Shown here one piece after another: positions 1 through 11,624 of a stretch of 64,000 bases of DNA; the stretch's first letter is position 1, and the number at the start of each line of letters is the position of its first letter. Source of the stretch: Tolypocladium sp. Sup5 PDA-1 (taxonomy: Eukaryota; Ascomycota; Sordariomycetes; Hypocreales; Ophiocordycipitaceae). The stretch is from contig JPHH03000027.1 in the NCBI GenBank assembly GCA_000750105.3, forward strand, positions 1-64,000, in the 5' to 3' direction. The position numbers and the translations under genes are program-made. The notes beneath the pieces are model-generated. The model was not told the DNA's origin and did no database searches. It saw only the letters and a program-made list of their open reading frames with translations.

Positions 1-3000
1 GTCTATAGGTATAAGAGAGACGTCTATATCCCTATAAATAGATAGTCCCCTATGCACGTATCGACGCAAGTTATAACGTTTATGAGATTTCGAGATTCTA
101 ATAATGAAAAATCCTAGTTAATTCCTCCTATATTTTAAGATAGCTATATTTGCCTCTCCTTGCCTCTTTACCTTTAACTTATACGATATAAAGACCTATT
201 TAATAGGCGCTAATTTATAGACTATACGCCGCTAAGCTAATATTCTAACTTATATAGAGATAGTCGCTCTAACTTACACGGCAATAGTCGCTCTAACTTA
301 TATAGTAACGGTCGCTCTAACTTATACGGGGATACCCGTCTTATCTTATGCGTTAAGTAGCGCACTAACTTATACGATAACTCGTATTACTAACTAATAG
401 CTAACTTCTTAGGCAGGGACTAACTCTATAACTTATACGACGATCGTTATACTCGGCCTTTAGTATGTTTATTCCCCCTTAATAAACTACTAAAGCTATT
501 AGAGTCTTTAGAATTAATACCTTCTTTACTACCTATATACCTAAGGGTTACGAGCCCTAGCCCTATACCTATACTAGTACTAGGGCCTCGTAGGTCTATA
601 AGGGAGAAGAAGTTATCTCTAAAGGCTAGAGAGATAAAGGGCGCCTTCTATATTTATATAAGTAGCTTCTTTAACGGAAGAGAGGAAAAACTATACTAAC
701 GATCTCTTCCGCTAGAATTAAGGAACTAGCGAGAATTACGAGATTATTAATTTAAGTACGAATTCGAAGTAGCTACCGGTAACGAGATAACCTCTTATAA
801 GGACCGCGGCACCTTCGAAGCTATATAAGAAGACTAGGTAATAGGGCGAGTCCTGCCGCTAACCTAGGTATTTAAATATAAATTTAATAAGCATAGCTTC
901 CTATAGAAGTTTAAAGCTAGGCTCTATATATAAGGCGATCTCTAGGAACTTAGAGATAAAGAGACCTACGCCGTAATACTCGCTAGAAGGTCTTTCTAGG
1001 TTCTAATAGCTATTATAGCTAGGTTCGACCTCGAGATAAGATAGCTCGATATTATAAATGCCTTTACGAATAGCTACCTCGATAAGGATATATTCGTATA
1101 ATTCCCTAAAGGCTACCGCCGCTAAGGGTAGGTTCTAAAGTTAATTAGGGCGCTCTATAGGCTACGAAGATTACCTCTCTTATAGTAATAAGACCTTATA
1201 ATAACCTTTAAGTCGCTAGGACTCACGTAATACCTAGATAACCCTTACGTCTTTACGAATAACTAGCTAACCGTCTTCTTCTTCGTTAATAATATAGTCT
1301 TACTATACTAAAAGAAATACAAAGACGCTACTAACTATATAATTATATAGATTAAGGCGAAATACGAGATAAAGGACCTAGGGCTACTCGCCTTCTTCCT
1401 CGGAATAAGGGTCCTATAGGATAGGGCAACCCGCAAGCTATAGCTCTATTAAGACTTATATATCGAGAAGATCGCTACCTAATTTAATATTACCCGCAAG
1501 GAGGTATTCCGCGGTAACCCTCTTTTAATAAACGAGCTATAACTAAACCCTCTATAGGCTACGGCCGATTAAATATAATAGTATTAGAGTTTAACGGGCT
1601 CGGTTAACTACCTAGCTATTATTACGAGGCTAGATATCGCTAAAGGCGCCTCCCGCCTAGCGGAATTCCTCCTTAATCTATCGCTATATTATTAAAAGGT
1701 CGCTAAAGATATTATTAGCTATATATAGGCAATAAGGTTCCTAGCTATTTAATTTAATAGTAAAGACCCTTAATAAGACTAGCTCATAAGAGTTATATAC
1801 TTAAGTAACCTAGATAAGGACTAAGACTAAGATCCTAATCCTAACCTAGACTATAAAGTCGCCTCTAACGCTATATTTATAAACGATTAAGAGACTCGTA
1901 AATTATTATAGGGATTAATCTAATATCTCTTTAGCAGGCCTATTAGCTAGACTACTAATAAATAAAATATAGTTATAACCTTATTAACTAAAGCTAAGCT
2001 CCTTACCTTTATATATATAGTAAAGGAAGCTATCGTAATATAACGCTTATACGATTAAATCAGCTTATAGCTTAATAATATCCCTACTATCGAGTATAAT
2101 AACTAATAGACTATCCGCCTTATTACTAAAGATACGCTAAGACTAAAGACTATACTTAAGTACGTTAACGTTCATAGCTACTAGGCTAGGCAGGCTTTTT
2201 ACGAAGGAAAATTCAAAGTTAAATATACGCCTATAGCTTATATAATTACGGATAGCCTTATAAAGGCACTACTAGGCTAGAAATTTAATAACTTCGTTAA
2301 ATAGCTAGGCCTAGTCGATATTAGGTCTTTAATCGAAGTATAAGTTAAGTTAGAAGACGAAGACTAGCTAGAGGGCTTATAGTCTCTCTCTTTTCCTCGA
2401 ATTCCTAGTTATTTCTACGAATTACTATAAATTACCTATATTTCCCGTTATTCCTATAAACTACTAATACTCGCTACGAATTCCTCGTTTTTTAATACTA
2501 ATTAAGTAGCCTAACCTACTTAAATTCACTAAGTCTATTAACTTCACGGACTTAGTTATTATTAAGCTAATCCCTAGTAATAGCTTCGACCCCTAGAGGG
2601 CCTAAAGTACCCCTAGAGGGCCCTAAGCGCCGTTAACCTCTCCTAAGCTACTACTTCGTATAATAATACTATTAAAATTTATTACTTAATAAAGAAAAGG
2701 ATTATTAAGATCACGGAGGAAAGGAGGATATTTATAAGCAACCATAGCCTAAGGCTACGAGGCTATAAGGCTATAAGCCCGTAAGTCTTAACACCACGAA
2801 CGTCGATCGATACGAGCCAAGATACACGAGTTAAGGCTAGCGTGCTAACGCTACGATCGTCGTAGTAGTCTAAATAACCTTATAACGCATTATATAGCCT
2901 AACCTATTAATAAATAAATAAGTAGTAGCTTAACCCACTTAACCTACTCGAATTTAGTTATTTTACGTAGAAAACACGGTCTAAATAGCTTCACTTATCT

Positions 3001-3313
3001 AGCTATTCACTAGGGGGGGTATATTATATCTACCGCATAACCGCTATATTATATTAATAACTCGGTATATATATTTAGGAATTAAGCCTCGTTGCCTTCT
3101 TCTATTAATAAATAAAGCCTCGTTGCATTAATAACTCGGGACTTAATTAAAGCTATAAAAGCCTCAATCGCGAAGTCTAACGCCACTAACACGACTAACA
3201 CGTAGCTAACGTTAGATTATAAGGCATCACAGGCCTCAACGGCATAGATAAAAGGAAGCTCTTTTCCACTCATTTAGCTAGAAATCAAGAGTCTTTACCA
3301 GTCAATTATCTCA
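1..3313 (+). mobile_element. RIP-degraded Ty1/copia retrotransposon, 3' part
   Basis: The first 3.2 kb is very poor in CA and TG dinucleotides and rich in TA, while CG is kept: the signature of RIP acting on CpA. Ignoring the many TAG/TAA codons, a copia pol reading can still be followed on the plus strand. Reverse transcriptase lies at about 850-1500, with the YVDD-box equivalent at 1282-1293 now reading FVNN. RNase H lies at about 1620-2330. A polypurine tract (AGGGGGGG, 3012-3019) is followed by what is probably the 3' LTR, running to about 3313. The 5' LTR, gag and most of the integrase lie outside the window. The element cannot encode any protein. The right LTR end is approximate. Confidence 0.85.
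238..405 (+). repeat. 24-bp tandem repeat inside the copia relic
   Basis: About seven units of 24 bp with the core CGCTCTAACTTA and diverged flanks. The period is a multiple of three and the array lies in the pol region upstream of the reverse transcriptase, so it probably was an eight-residue protein repeat before RIP. Confidence 0.6.
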
Positions 3314-3655
3314 CCTTCTCACGCGTTAGATGACTGATGAGCCTCTACGACTGGACAGTCAGTGTCGGACTGTTCAGAATATTCTGAATCATATAGAGAG
3401 CAGCGCGAAACAATGACCAGGACTCATACGCACCGCGGGGAATCTGTGGCCTTGACCGCTTATGGCTTAATGAGGCCTGGCTTCTAATGCCACATTCATG
3501 TCCTAGAGTTGCACCTTCTAGCAGAGACACAAACAAACATGGCACTATATGCAAACGCGGCAAGACTGGAATTCTTTCACAATTGAGACATTTGTACACC
3601 GCTCGAAACACAGAGACGAAGCCCCTCCCACAATGTTGCGCAGGTACATGTGCCA
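3314..3655. other. Intergenic, no gene seen
   Basis: Normal-composition DNA begins here after the RIP block. The short open frames on both strands have no recognisable protein features. Confidence 0.5.
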
Positions 3656-4168
3656 TTACTGAGAGTAACTCGGCGGGTGCGGGTCAATCGTATAGTACGA
3701 GGACCTGAGAAAACACAGCACCTCGAATACAGCCTTGGCAATATCGATGCCCTTCTTCTTCCACTCCGACTCGGACCACAGGTTCTTCAGCATGTTGTCC
3801 TGAATGACCGTCACGATAAACCGTACGTGGTGATCCTGAACGGACCAGTTCGTCTTGTCAGGATGGTATACGAGGAACTTTTGCGAGCGCGAGTTGATGG
3901 CATCCTTGGACGCCTGTGCCGTCTGCGTCTTGTCGGGCTCGCCCGCGTTGCGCATCTTGGTGAGGAAGTCGCCGTAGAACTCCAGCCAGGAACCGCGAAC
4001 CCAGCCGCTGTTCAGCCACTCGTGGAACTTGGCGCTGTCTTTAAAGGGGAGCAGCTCGAGGATGAGACGCTCGTGCTGGCTGGAGAGCAGCGTTGTCGAG
4101 GCGGAGGGACCCGTGCCCAGGGAGGGTAGGTTGGCCGACATGGGGGAAACAGAGGGAGGGGCGCCCAT
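3656..4168 (-). CDS. Hypothetical protein, possible J-like segment
   Basis: 170 codons without an intron. The start chosen (4168) is the ATG that opens the MGAPPSVSP segment; the frame stays open upstream to 4366, but that part looks like 5' untranslated sequence. The N-terminal 40 residues are Ser/Pro-rich and low complexity. The rest looks globular, with Trp-rich stretches and an HPDK tetrapeptide at about residue 118, as in the loop of J-domain-like proteins. I do not recognise the family. Composition differs sharply from the RIP block only 340 bp away, so the gene has escaped leakage. Function unknown. Confidence 0.5.
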   Translation of the reverse strand: MGAPPSVSPMSANLPSLGTGPSASTTLLSSQHERLILELLPFKDSAKFHEWLNSGWVRGSWLEFYGDFLTKMRNAGEPDKTQTAQASKDAINSRSQKFLVYHPDKTNWSVQDHHVRFIVTVIQDNMLKNLWSESEWKKKGIDIAKAVFEVLCFLRSSYYTIDPHPPSYSQ

Positions 4169-5058
4169 GATGAGGTTCGGGGTTTGGCTTGGTCGGAGGG
4201 TTTCGGTGGATTCAAGGCGTCGATACCTCGTGTGGGAAGACTTGCGAGGGCGGGGAATGCACATCAGAAGTTTCAGAACAACAGAAAGCTCATTGCCATT
4301 TGATCCCAACGTCACTCGCGAGTCCACATGTCGCCGGGCTAGAGGAACATTTTGTAGACATCTCACCTACCTTTGGCTCGTCTGATGGTCGCTCTACACA
4401 ATTCGGCTGCCTCCTAGACTCTTGTAGATGATTGGTTGCAGGCAACCGTAAGCCGCCCTCTGAGGCTGAGCCTTGATCCTCTCGAGGCAGCTGAACACGA
4501 GGGAGCGAATCAGCGCACTGCAGCCTACGAAACCGTGACGCGTCACAGCCCCAAAGTACGTTATCTCTTCTTAGATGCATGTTAGCTCCGTTTGTAGCCG
4601 GGAGAATTGTTTTGCTGGCTGGATAATGTAGTTATCGGAAATGGTATGCCTGTGGGCAGATGTAGCAGTGTAAAATGAAGTTCTCGATGCAAGTAAGTGA
4701 CCCTACCCGTAGGCGTCCATGCTGGTGCTGACCACCAATTAAAAGGCTGCGTCGGCCACATCCCTAATGATGCGAGTCTGTGTCCAGTTAGGCTGACGGT
4801 CTTCTACCTTTTTATAGCATCTAAATTTCACTCGTTACCTAAAATGTCTATTCACACCAAAAGCTAGGCACTGCAAATTAGCGAACATTCTCAGACACTA
4901 TGTGGTGCATGAACCCGGCTTCGTTGCAGCAGACGTTTCTCATTCATCAAGTAATTCTACTAGCCAGGCATTCATCTGAGAATAAATCGAATGAAGTAGC
5001 TGTCTAAAGTCCGCCAGTACGACTCAGTCGTTGAGTATGACCGGACCACCACCACCAT
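4169..5058. other. Intergenic, no gene seen
   Basis: About 890 bp between two minus-strand genes. It would hold the promoter of the 3656-4168 gene and the 3' region of ERG24. No convincing coding sequence or repeat was found. Confidence 0.5.
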
Positions 5059-6624
5059 CTAGTAGATGCCTGGCAGAACCCTCCACTTGACAGTACTCTT
5101 ATACTTGTCCCAGTCCTTGCCATACTTTTCCGCACACACAGCATCATCCCTCCCCTCGCGATGAATAAGCATCGCCGCAAACCACACGGCGTAGAAATAC
5201 GTAAACGCCATGCCCCATCCCGCCGCCGCACCTTGCACCACCTCCCTCCCGTCCAGCATCTTGACAGCCTCCGCTCCGGCAGCAACGCTCCCGGCCGGAA
5301 GAATCAGATAACCAGCCAGCCCGGTCGGCAGACTAAACGGCGATGCCTGCAGCCAGTCTCCAAAGTAGTTGATGTGCCGCGCCATGCCCCACCACCCGGC
5401 CGTGAGCAGCCTCGTCCCGCGTTTCGTTTGTATGTACGACATGCCCTTGAAGCTGGGATGGTCGGGCGCCGTCCGGAACAGGGCCTTTTGAGTGTTGGCG
5501 GCGCGGAAGATGTACAGCCCGATGGCGAAGACGGTGCTCACGGCGGCGAGGCCGGCCCAGCCGAGGTGCACGGGGTAGATGGACAGGTAGCGGCATTGGG
5601 TTGTGTATAGGAACGGCACCCAGATGATGTCGCCAAAGACCAACATGTAGCCTAGACCGTCCGTGATGATGTCCATCATGTTGAGGACCCCTGCCTCGGC
5701 GTACTGGCCCTCCAGGACGTAGTACCCTTGGACGGCGCTGATGAAGAGAATGCTATCGGAAACGTACCCGTAGTTGCGGTACTGCTTGGCGACGAAAGCC
5801 AGGTCGAGCAGTACCCAGCCAGTCAGGCCGGGACGCATCTCTAGCCAAACCTTGATGTCGATCTCGCCGATGATAGGGAGCGTGATGCGCGGATTGAGCT
5901 CGCGACCGATATAAAAGTCGTATATCAAGTTGCCTGTATGGCCGCCCTTGGCGAGCTCCCGCATGTCGCTATTGCCCGTCTTCACGGAAAAGCTACGCAC
6001 GTAGACGAAGATGGAGATGATCCAGGCGAAGATGACGTTGGCTGTGAGGATTTGCACATAGTTTTCGTCGATGAATGTCCAGACGACAAAGTCTGCGCCG
6101 TACAGACACGTACCGACGGCACACGCGGCCAGCTGGGCGACTGTGGAGTGAAAGGCTGCGATAAGAACAGAAGGTCAGCGCCAAACCTCGCGGAACATGG
6201 AGACGGGTGGATTGCATACAATTGAGCCGGTACTTGAGAGGGCGGCCAGACTCGCGCAGCTTCGTGCCGTAGACCTCCCTGGCGGGAAGCACCCGGTAGA
6301 GGACTAGGCTGAGCAGGTAGTACGCAGCCGTCCAGCCGGTAGCCCTCCAGCTGGCGAATCCCGTCAACCCGTTTTGGGGCCATGCGATTTGGGACTTCAG
6401 CGTCGCCCAAGAAAGGGTCCGAGGAGCGAGCAGGGCTGGTGTGGGACAGCCAGACAGGTCGTTGCAGCCGAAGTAGAACAGGTACATGAGTACGGGCAGG
6501 CCGAAGACGATGGCGGCGGCGCCGGGGCTGGAGAATGTCAGCGCTCCGGGGTCATGTAAGAACGGTCCGCATCTGGCTCTACTTACGGGCCGCCGAATTC
6601 ATACTTGGGTTTGGACGGGGCCAT
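5059..6624 (-). CDS. ERG24: Delta(14)-sterol reductase (C-14 sterol reductase)
   Basis: Reduces the C14=C15 double bond left by Erg11 in ergosterol synthesis, using NADPH in the ER membrane. Three exons: 6624-6587, 6527-6220 and 6155-5059, giving 480 residues, the usual family length. The N-terminus MAPSKPKYEFGGP and the block LVLYRVLPA are typical of fungal Erg24. The family signature is present near the C-terminus: LLTAGWWGMARHINYFGDW, then RDDAVCAEKYGKDWDKY and the terminal WRVLPGIY. The sequence is rich in membrane segments throughout. The HINYFGDW form separates it from the C-24(28) reductase Erg4. It is transcribed divergently from an EBP-type sterol isomerase with 519 bp between the start codons, so the two probably share control. 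Many fungi hold more than one ERG24 paralogue; whether this is the main copy cannot be told here. Confidence 0.95.
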
Positions 6625-6845
6625 GATTGGGGAGGCGGAGCTGTTGTTTCCAATCACGAAGTCCGGCAACCCAGTGTCCTCCAAATCCTGCGACATCAAT
6701 GGCCTAAAGGTCTTGGGTTGGCTGCGTAATGCAGCATGCTTATGTACGAGTTGCGGGTGGCAGGGCAGAGTCTGCAGGGACCAACACAACCTCAGCTGAT
6801 CCGGATGGCAGATATCCATGGACGGCTGTTGGTCCGTCCCACGCG

Positions 6846-6879
6846 CGAACGAATGTCCGTAGCGGCTCCGCCCCGCTAC
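6846..6879. promoter_or_regulatory. Candidate regulator sites in the ERG24/EBP divergent promoter
   Basis: Within the 519-bp shared promoter, 6846-6853 reads CGAACGAA, two abutting CGAA units. At 6859-6879 there is a perfect inverted repeat, GTAGCGG / CCGCTAC with a 7-base spacer, equivalent to CGG-N7-CCG. The Zn2Cys6 sterol regulator FgSR of Fusarium is reported to bind an element with two CGAA repeats. That these sites are functional here is inference. Confidence 0.4.
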
Positions 6880-7143
6880 GATTGACAGCTCCTGAGCGAG
6901 CCTTCCGGCTCTTGCCCGATTGAGATGCTGCGGCAGTGGTGGAGGACGGGGTAAGCGAATAGGATGGGGGTATCGACCAATAGCGACATGAACGCAGGGG
7001 CCTCGGTCTTTCGGTCTTTCGGACGAGCTGGGAAGCATTGCAGGGGATATCATATAAGTGCAAGCTGTGTTCCGAACATCCGACCATCGTCATGTCGACA
7101 AGCTGGCGCATGAACGTGCTTCTACTTTCAGTCACACATCTCC

Positions 7144-7972
7144 ATGACGTTGAACAGCAGCACGATGCCCTCGGCTGCGGTCCAGCACCCCTACTACCCC
7201 CTCGGGGTTGAGATCCCTGGCTACGTCGCCAACACGCTCTCGACTCCAACTATCCTGGCCGTCTTTTGTACAACCGTCAGCGCCATCCTGCTGCCGACTT
7301 ACCTCGTCATCCGCCGGGCGCGCCCCAGTCTGCCCACTGGCGAGGTAGCAACGGCCCTGTGGTTTGTCCTCTGCGGCTTCATCCACCTCGGCTTAGAAGG
7401 TTCGCGTCTTTCCCACCAGACGTTTCATTCTTCCTCCTTCATCGCTAACAGCGCCAGGCCACTTCGCCCTGCACGCGCACCACATCGGCGGCCTATCCGG
7501 CGTCCTCACGCAAGCATGGAAGGAATACTCCCTCTCCGACTCGCGCTACCTCACTCGCGACAACTTCGTCGTGTGCATGGAGACCATCACGGCCGTCTTC
7601 TGGGGCCCGCTCGCCTTCCTCTGCGCCTACGGCATCGTCGCCGGCCGTGCCTGGCGGCACCCACTCCAGTCCGCCGTCAGCCTGGGCCAGCTGTACGGCG
7701 ACGTCCTGTACTACGCGACGTGCACGTTTGACGAGCTCGTGTACCCGCGGACGTACTCGCGCCCGGAGCGATACTACTACTGGGGGTACTATGTCTTTCT
7801 CAATTCGTTTTGGATCTGGATACCGGCCGTCTTGCTTGTCCAGAGCGCCAAAGCGACGACGAGGGCCTTTGCCAGGCTCAAGGGATTGGAGTCGTCGTCA
7901 AACACAGCGGTAGGAGGTGCTGGGGTCAATGATGCCGTGCTAGAGAATAAGCTTAAGCATAAGTCTATTTAA
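7144..7972 (+). CDS. EBP-family Delta8-Delta7 sterol isomerase
   Basis: Emopamil-binding-protein (EXPERA) membrane enzyme that shifts the sterol B-ring double bond from C8 to C7, a step normally done in fungi by the unrelated Erg2. Exons 7144-7399 and 7458-7972 give 256 residues. Several hydrophobic helices are visible. The residues known as catalytic in mammalian EBP all have counterparts: His and Glu in FIHLGLEGHF (H-x3-E), Glu and Thr in METIT (E-x2-T), and Asn and Trp in NSFW (N-x2-W). A second ATG at 7165 is an alternative start. The Lys-rich C-terminus (NKLKHKSI) could be an ER-retention tail. Divergent from ERG24. Whether it acts on ergosterol intermediates or on another sterol is not shown by the sequence. 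Confidence 0.85.
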
Positions 7973-8811
7973 GCAGGTAGCCTCACCTAAACAACACCCC
8001 CTCACTCGCACTGAAAAGCCGCACCGTCTGGGCAAAGTAGAGATAGTCCTAGCGCTACCAGACGACACTAGGCCAGCTGATCCTCCATCTGTGACCGTCT
8101 GGAAGCCGCGGGATAAGAATAGAGGCTTTGCTTGATCCCACGGTGAGCTAATGTGGCGCACAGGTGGGGGACGTTCGTGTATGCCAGACGCAGAAACATG
8201 TACCAACTCTCTAAATATTGAGATGATGCAGACAAAATAATGGGAACAAGGTCTACGGATACATAGGTTCTAGCTTCGTGACTGTGGTTTGGACCGGCCA
8301 GTGCACTCGTAAAACACCATTTGGCTGGAGCCACGAAAGCAACGGAGAGGCGGCATCCATTTGGACCGCGAGGTGATGATAATTGCCCGTCGGAACATGG
8401 ATTCATCCTGCCATGCGAGGTTGCGGAAGAGAAATGGACCATGAAGTGACGGCCTGTAGAGAGGTTCTACATCAACAGAGAGGGGATCCTCTTGTGCAGT
8501 GAACCACTCGGCGGGCAAATATGGAGTGTAGTGAATCACTCAGCGAGGCCGCACCAGTGAATTGGGCCCCATCAGAGTCTCTGATGGCTGGGTGCACATG
8601 GCCTTCAAGCCCCGGTGGCGAAAGGGGGATTCAAGAAGCTCGCTCAACAATCTGTTCAATGGCCTATTCATTGAACCCTCCCCAGGCCACCGTCTCCTGG
8701 GCTCTTCCACCCAAACCTCCCAGCTTCTCACCCCGTGCCTCTATTTTCCTCTTTTCTCACGGCCCCAGGGCAAGCCACCGCGAATCTTCAAGCCATTGAA
8801 GTTTATTCACC
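7973..8811. other. Intergenic, no gene seen
   Basis: About 840 bp. Several short frames on both strands lack family features or plausible splicing. The last part, just before 8812, is pyrimidine-rich as in a fungal promoter and leader. Confidence 0.45.
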
Positions 8812-10348
8812 ATGGCCAGCAGCCCTAGAGGAAGCCCTTCTCGACCTTCTTCTCCCGCTAGAGGTAATTGTCATCTGGCTAGCGAGACAGTTGTATCCGC
8901 ATCTTCTCGGACAGTCTCTCTGGAGCAGGCCTTGATGGATAACCTCAACCTCGAGGAGAGACTGGAATCGGACGCTGCCCTCGAACCCGCCGAGGCGTGT
9001 CTGAAACGAATGCTCTCGATCAAATCTGTCGTCTCCACGACATCGTCATTCGCCCAGCGACAGCAGGCAGCTGCAGGTAGCAGCGCCATGTTCCGTGAGA
9101 TTGGCACTGGCTCTGTCGGCAAGGTGTTCGAGCATCCTGGAACCACCTTCGTCTATAAGCTTCCCGTTGCCAACCAGCCAGAGAAGCTTTGGAACAACTA
9201 CATCATGCACATGCGCGTTCACGTCAGCTTCCAATCGCTGCACTACATGGTTGGATAAGCAGAGATCCCGCGATGCTTCTGGTATGCGACTCCAAACACG
9301 GCATCGTTCTGGAACGAGTACATCGACCGCTTCCCTGACTCTGCCGAGTTCCCTCGCAAGCCCCGGCATGTCCTCTGCATGGAGCGCATCTTCCCCCTAC
9401 CCCGTCCCATTCGCAACGCCTTAGTCGACAAATACTGTCCGCCCCAGGCCCAAGAGTCCATGAGGGTGAACGAAACGAACAAGGATTGCCTGGTCCGCCC
9501 ATGCCTGGGACGCCTCCGCTATGGTTCGGGGACGCAGTTCTTTTCACTCCGCAACTTCAAGCTGCATGCCAACCAGGTCGAAGAACTCGGCCTGGAGGCC
9601 TCTGAACTGTTCATCGGGATGGCCCATGCCCTCGCAGTGCTGCACTGGCACACGGAGATTGACGCCATGGACATTGAGTTTTCTTGGAAGCTCCCCGTCC
9701 GAAGAGCAAAAGGTTCGCAACGACATCAGTCTCTCGGGCATGATGTCACTGCAGCCCCAGACAAGCACATACGAAGATGTCACCCACACCCGCGTGGACT
9801 TCACGAAGAGGATCACATCGCTGTGGATGATTGACTTTGACGACTGCGGCGACATCACCATGGATAGTGTGGGCGTTGACATGGCAGTCAAGGCATTCAT
9901 CGAGACAAACTTCTATTGCCCCAAGCCCAACACTGGCAATCCCTTCATGGACGAGCTCTGGCAATCCTTTGCCGAAAAGTACATCGGCTTCAGCGACTCC
10001 ATCATAAACGAGCCGGAGCTGAAGCGCTTGCCTCGCGAGTTCCTTCGCAAGATTGTGGGGCGGTCCGTTGCTCGACAACAGCACAGCCAGGCCAACCCTC
10101 TGCACCACGTTGCTCATGGACATCCACCGCCGAGCTCGTCTCGTGCATCAAGGGCTTTGCACCGAGCCACTGACTCTTTAGGTTCTGTCCGAAGCGTGGG
10201 CTCCCAGGGAAGCAGCACTGCCGCCCAGGCCGCGCCCTGGCGCAGTCCGGGTCGGGGTGGTAGCCCCCAGCCAGGAGGACGAGGTTGGCGCGGTGGTCAG
10301 GCTGAGGGACATCATTCATCCCCCGGTGGCCATGGAAGAGGTCAATAG
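8812..10348 (+). pseudogene. Broken DUF3669 gene
   Basis: The product would be a DUF3669 protein, a fungus-specific family of unknown role. The frame from 8812 runs through KVFEHPGTTFVYKLP to a TAA at 9256-9258, where the neighbouring residues (MVG, stop, AEIPRCFW) suggest a former CAA glutamine codon. The same frame then continues intact through LRNFKLHANQVEELGLEA and HWHTEIDAMDIEF. At about 9677 the frame must shift by two bases to read on into LGSSPSEEQK and WMIDFDDCGDI, which fits loss of two bases. No splice pair explains either break. The intact paralogue lies convergently at 10563-11624. Sequencing error is the main alternative for either lesion. Confidence 0.7.
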
Positions 10349-10562
10349 GTTCTTTGATGTGAGTGGACTGCTTGGGCAAGGGCCAATAGAATGCTATCGG
10401 AAGGAGTAAGGCCTTGTTGATTAGCATAAGGTACTTAGTAATTGATACCAACGTCAGGAAAAACCAGAAAGAACGCCCTGAGCCAAGTCCTTTTGCCCAA
10501 TGCCGTACGCCTATTGTAATGGTACCGTCGACTAAACGCCGAGCTACAAGCCAGGAAAGCAA

Positions 10563-11624
10563 TCAAGGACCAACACCCTTTGCCCAAACACCACGTGTCT
10601 CGGTGACCTTGTCCATCAGCATCCCCGGGAGCTGCCGAACGGCTTCTTCATCCTCCTGCAGTATTGAATTGCTCGTGTCAAGAAACCGAGCCTTGAACGC
10701 TTGCCAGATTCGTTGGTCCTCGGGGATGGTGCTTCCTGGTCTGGGGTAAAAGGGATCGTTGCGCCAGAAGCTCTTGGCTGCTTGAAGAATCCCATGCTCG
10801 TTCATGGCGAGCTTCCTGCAGCAGTCAAAGTCAAGCAGCCACATGGCGTGTCGATCGAATGCCTCGGAGGCAAACTCGCGGGAACCAAGGCTGGGAAGTG
10901 GCGATGGTAGAGGCGTTGCCGTACCTTTAGGGGCAGGGCGGCAACGCGCGAGCACAAATTCGACGTCGTAGGCGTCGACCCTTGCGACACAGTGGAGAAA
11001 GGCGAGGGCGTCAGCCATTGCGATGGCATAATCCTCTGCTGGGAGGCCCAGCTCTTCGATTTGGTCCATGTGCAGAGGAAAGTTTCGAAGGCTGAACGCC
11101 CGCAACCTGTTCGGCCTTATCCTTGATGACAGCTGATGGCCTATCCGGCGCCGGCCAAGGTAGGGGCGAATGAGACAATGCTCGTTGGACTTGTCGTCGG
11201 CGATTGAGCTGGCGTTCTCCACGTCCCAGTACTTGCGAGCCAGCAGTTGGCGAACCTTTCGTGGCATTGGCATGACCCTTTCGCTAACGAGCGCGTTGCA
11301 AGCCGTGAAGTGAGGGGGCATGCGTTGGAGGATATTGGTCCACTCCGCCGACCTAGGATGGAGGAATGTAAGGCTAAGAGGGATGTTGACACGGAACATG
11401 GCCAGATCATTGACGCGCGTGTGGAGGGCCGAAAGAAGATGCCTGTGCATGCAGTACTCATGGGTGATGGATCGACCCTCTCCTCCATCCCCACGCTTCA
11501 AGACCAGCGCAGAAGCCTCGGTATCGGCATCTTGGCCGTCGTCGGCCCAAACCGTGCCGCAGAAGCCTTGGCCGACTTTTCGAAGGGGCGCACCCGCATT
11601 GGTAAGCTGTGCAATGTCGTTCAT
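10563..11624 (-). CDS. DUF3669 domain protein
   Basis: Single-exon frame of 353 residues, MNDIAQ... to ...AKGVGP. It carries the family landmarks: an N-terminal GQGFCGTVW segment resembling a nucleotide-binding loop, CLIRPYLGRRR, SLRNFPLHMDQIEELGLP, AMADALAFLH, DAYDVEFVLA and the late WLLDFDCC. The order resembles a divergent protein-kinase-like fold, but no catalytic kinase motif set is visible. It is the intact convergent paralogue of the broken gene at 8812-10348, with about 214 bp between them. Function unknown; such genes are multi-copy in many Sordariomycetes. Confidence 0.8.
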   Translation of the reverse strand: MNDIAQLTNAGAPLRKVGQGFCGTVWADDGQDADTEASALVLKRGDGGEGRSITHEYCMHRHLLSALHTRVNDLAMFRVNIPLSLTFLHPRSAEWTNILQRMPPHFTACNALVSERVMPMPRKVRQLLARKYWDVENASSIADDKSNEHCLIRPYLGRRRIGHQLSSRIRPNRLRAFSLRNFPLHMDQIEELGLPAEDYAIAMADALAFLHCVARVDAYDVEFVLARCRPAPKGTATPLPSPLPSLGSREFASEAFDRHAMWLLDFDCCRKLAMNEHGILQAAKSFWRNDPFYPRPGSTIPEDQRIWQAFKARFLDTSNSILQEDEEAVRQLPGMLMDKVTETRGVWAKGVGP

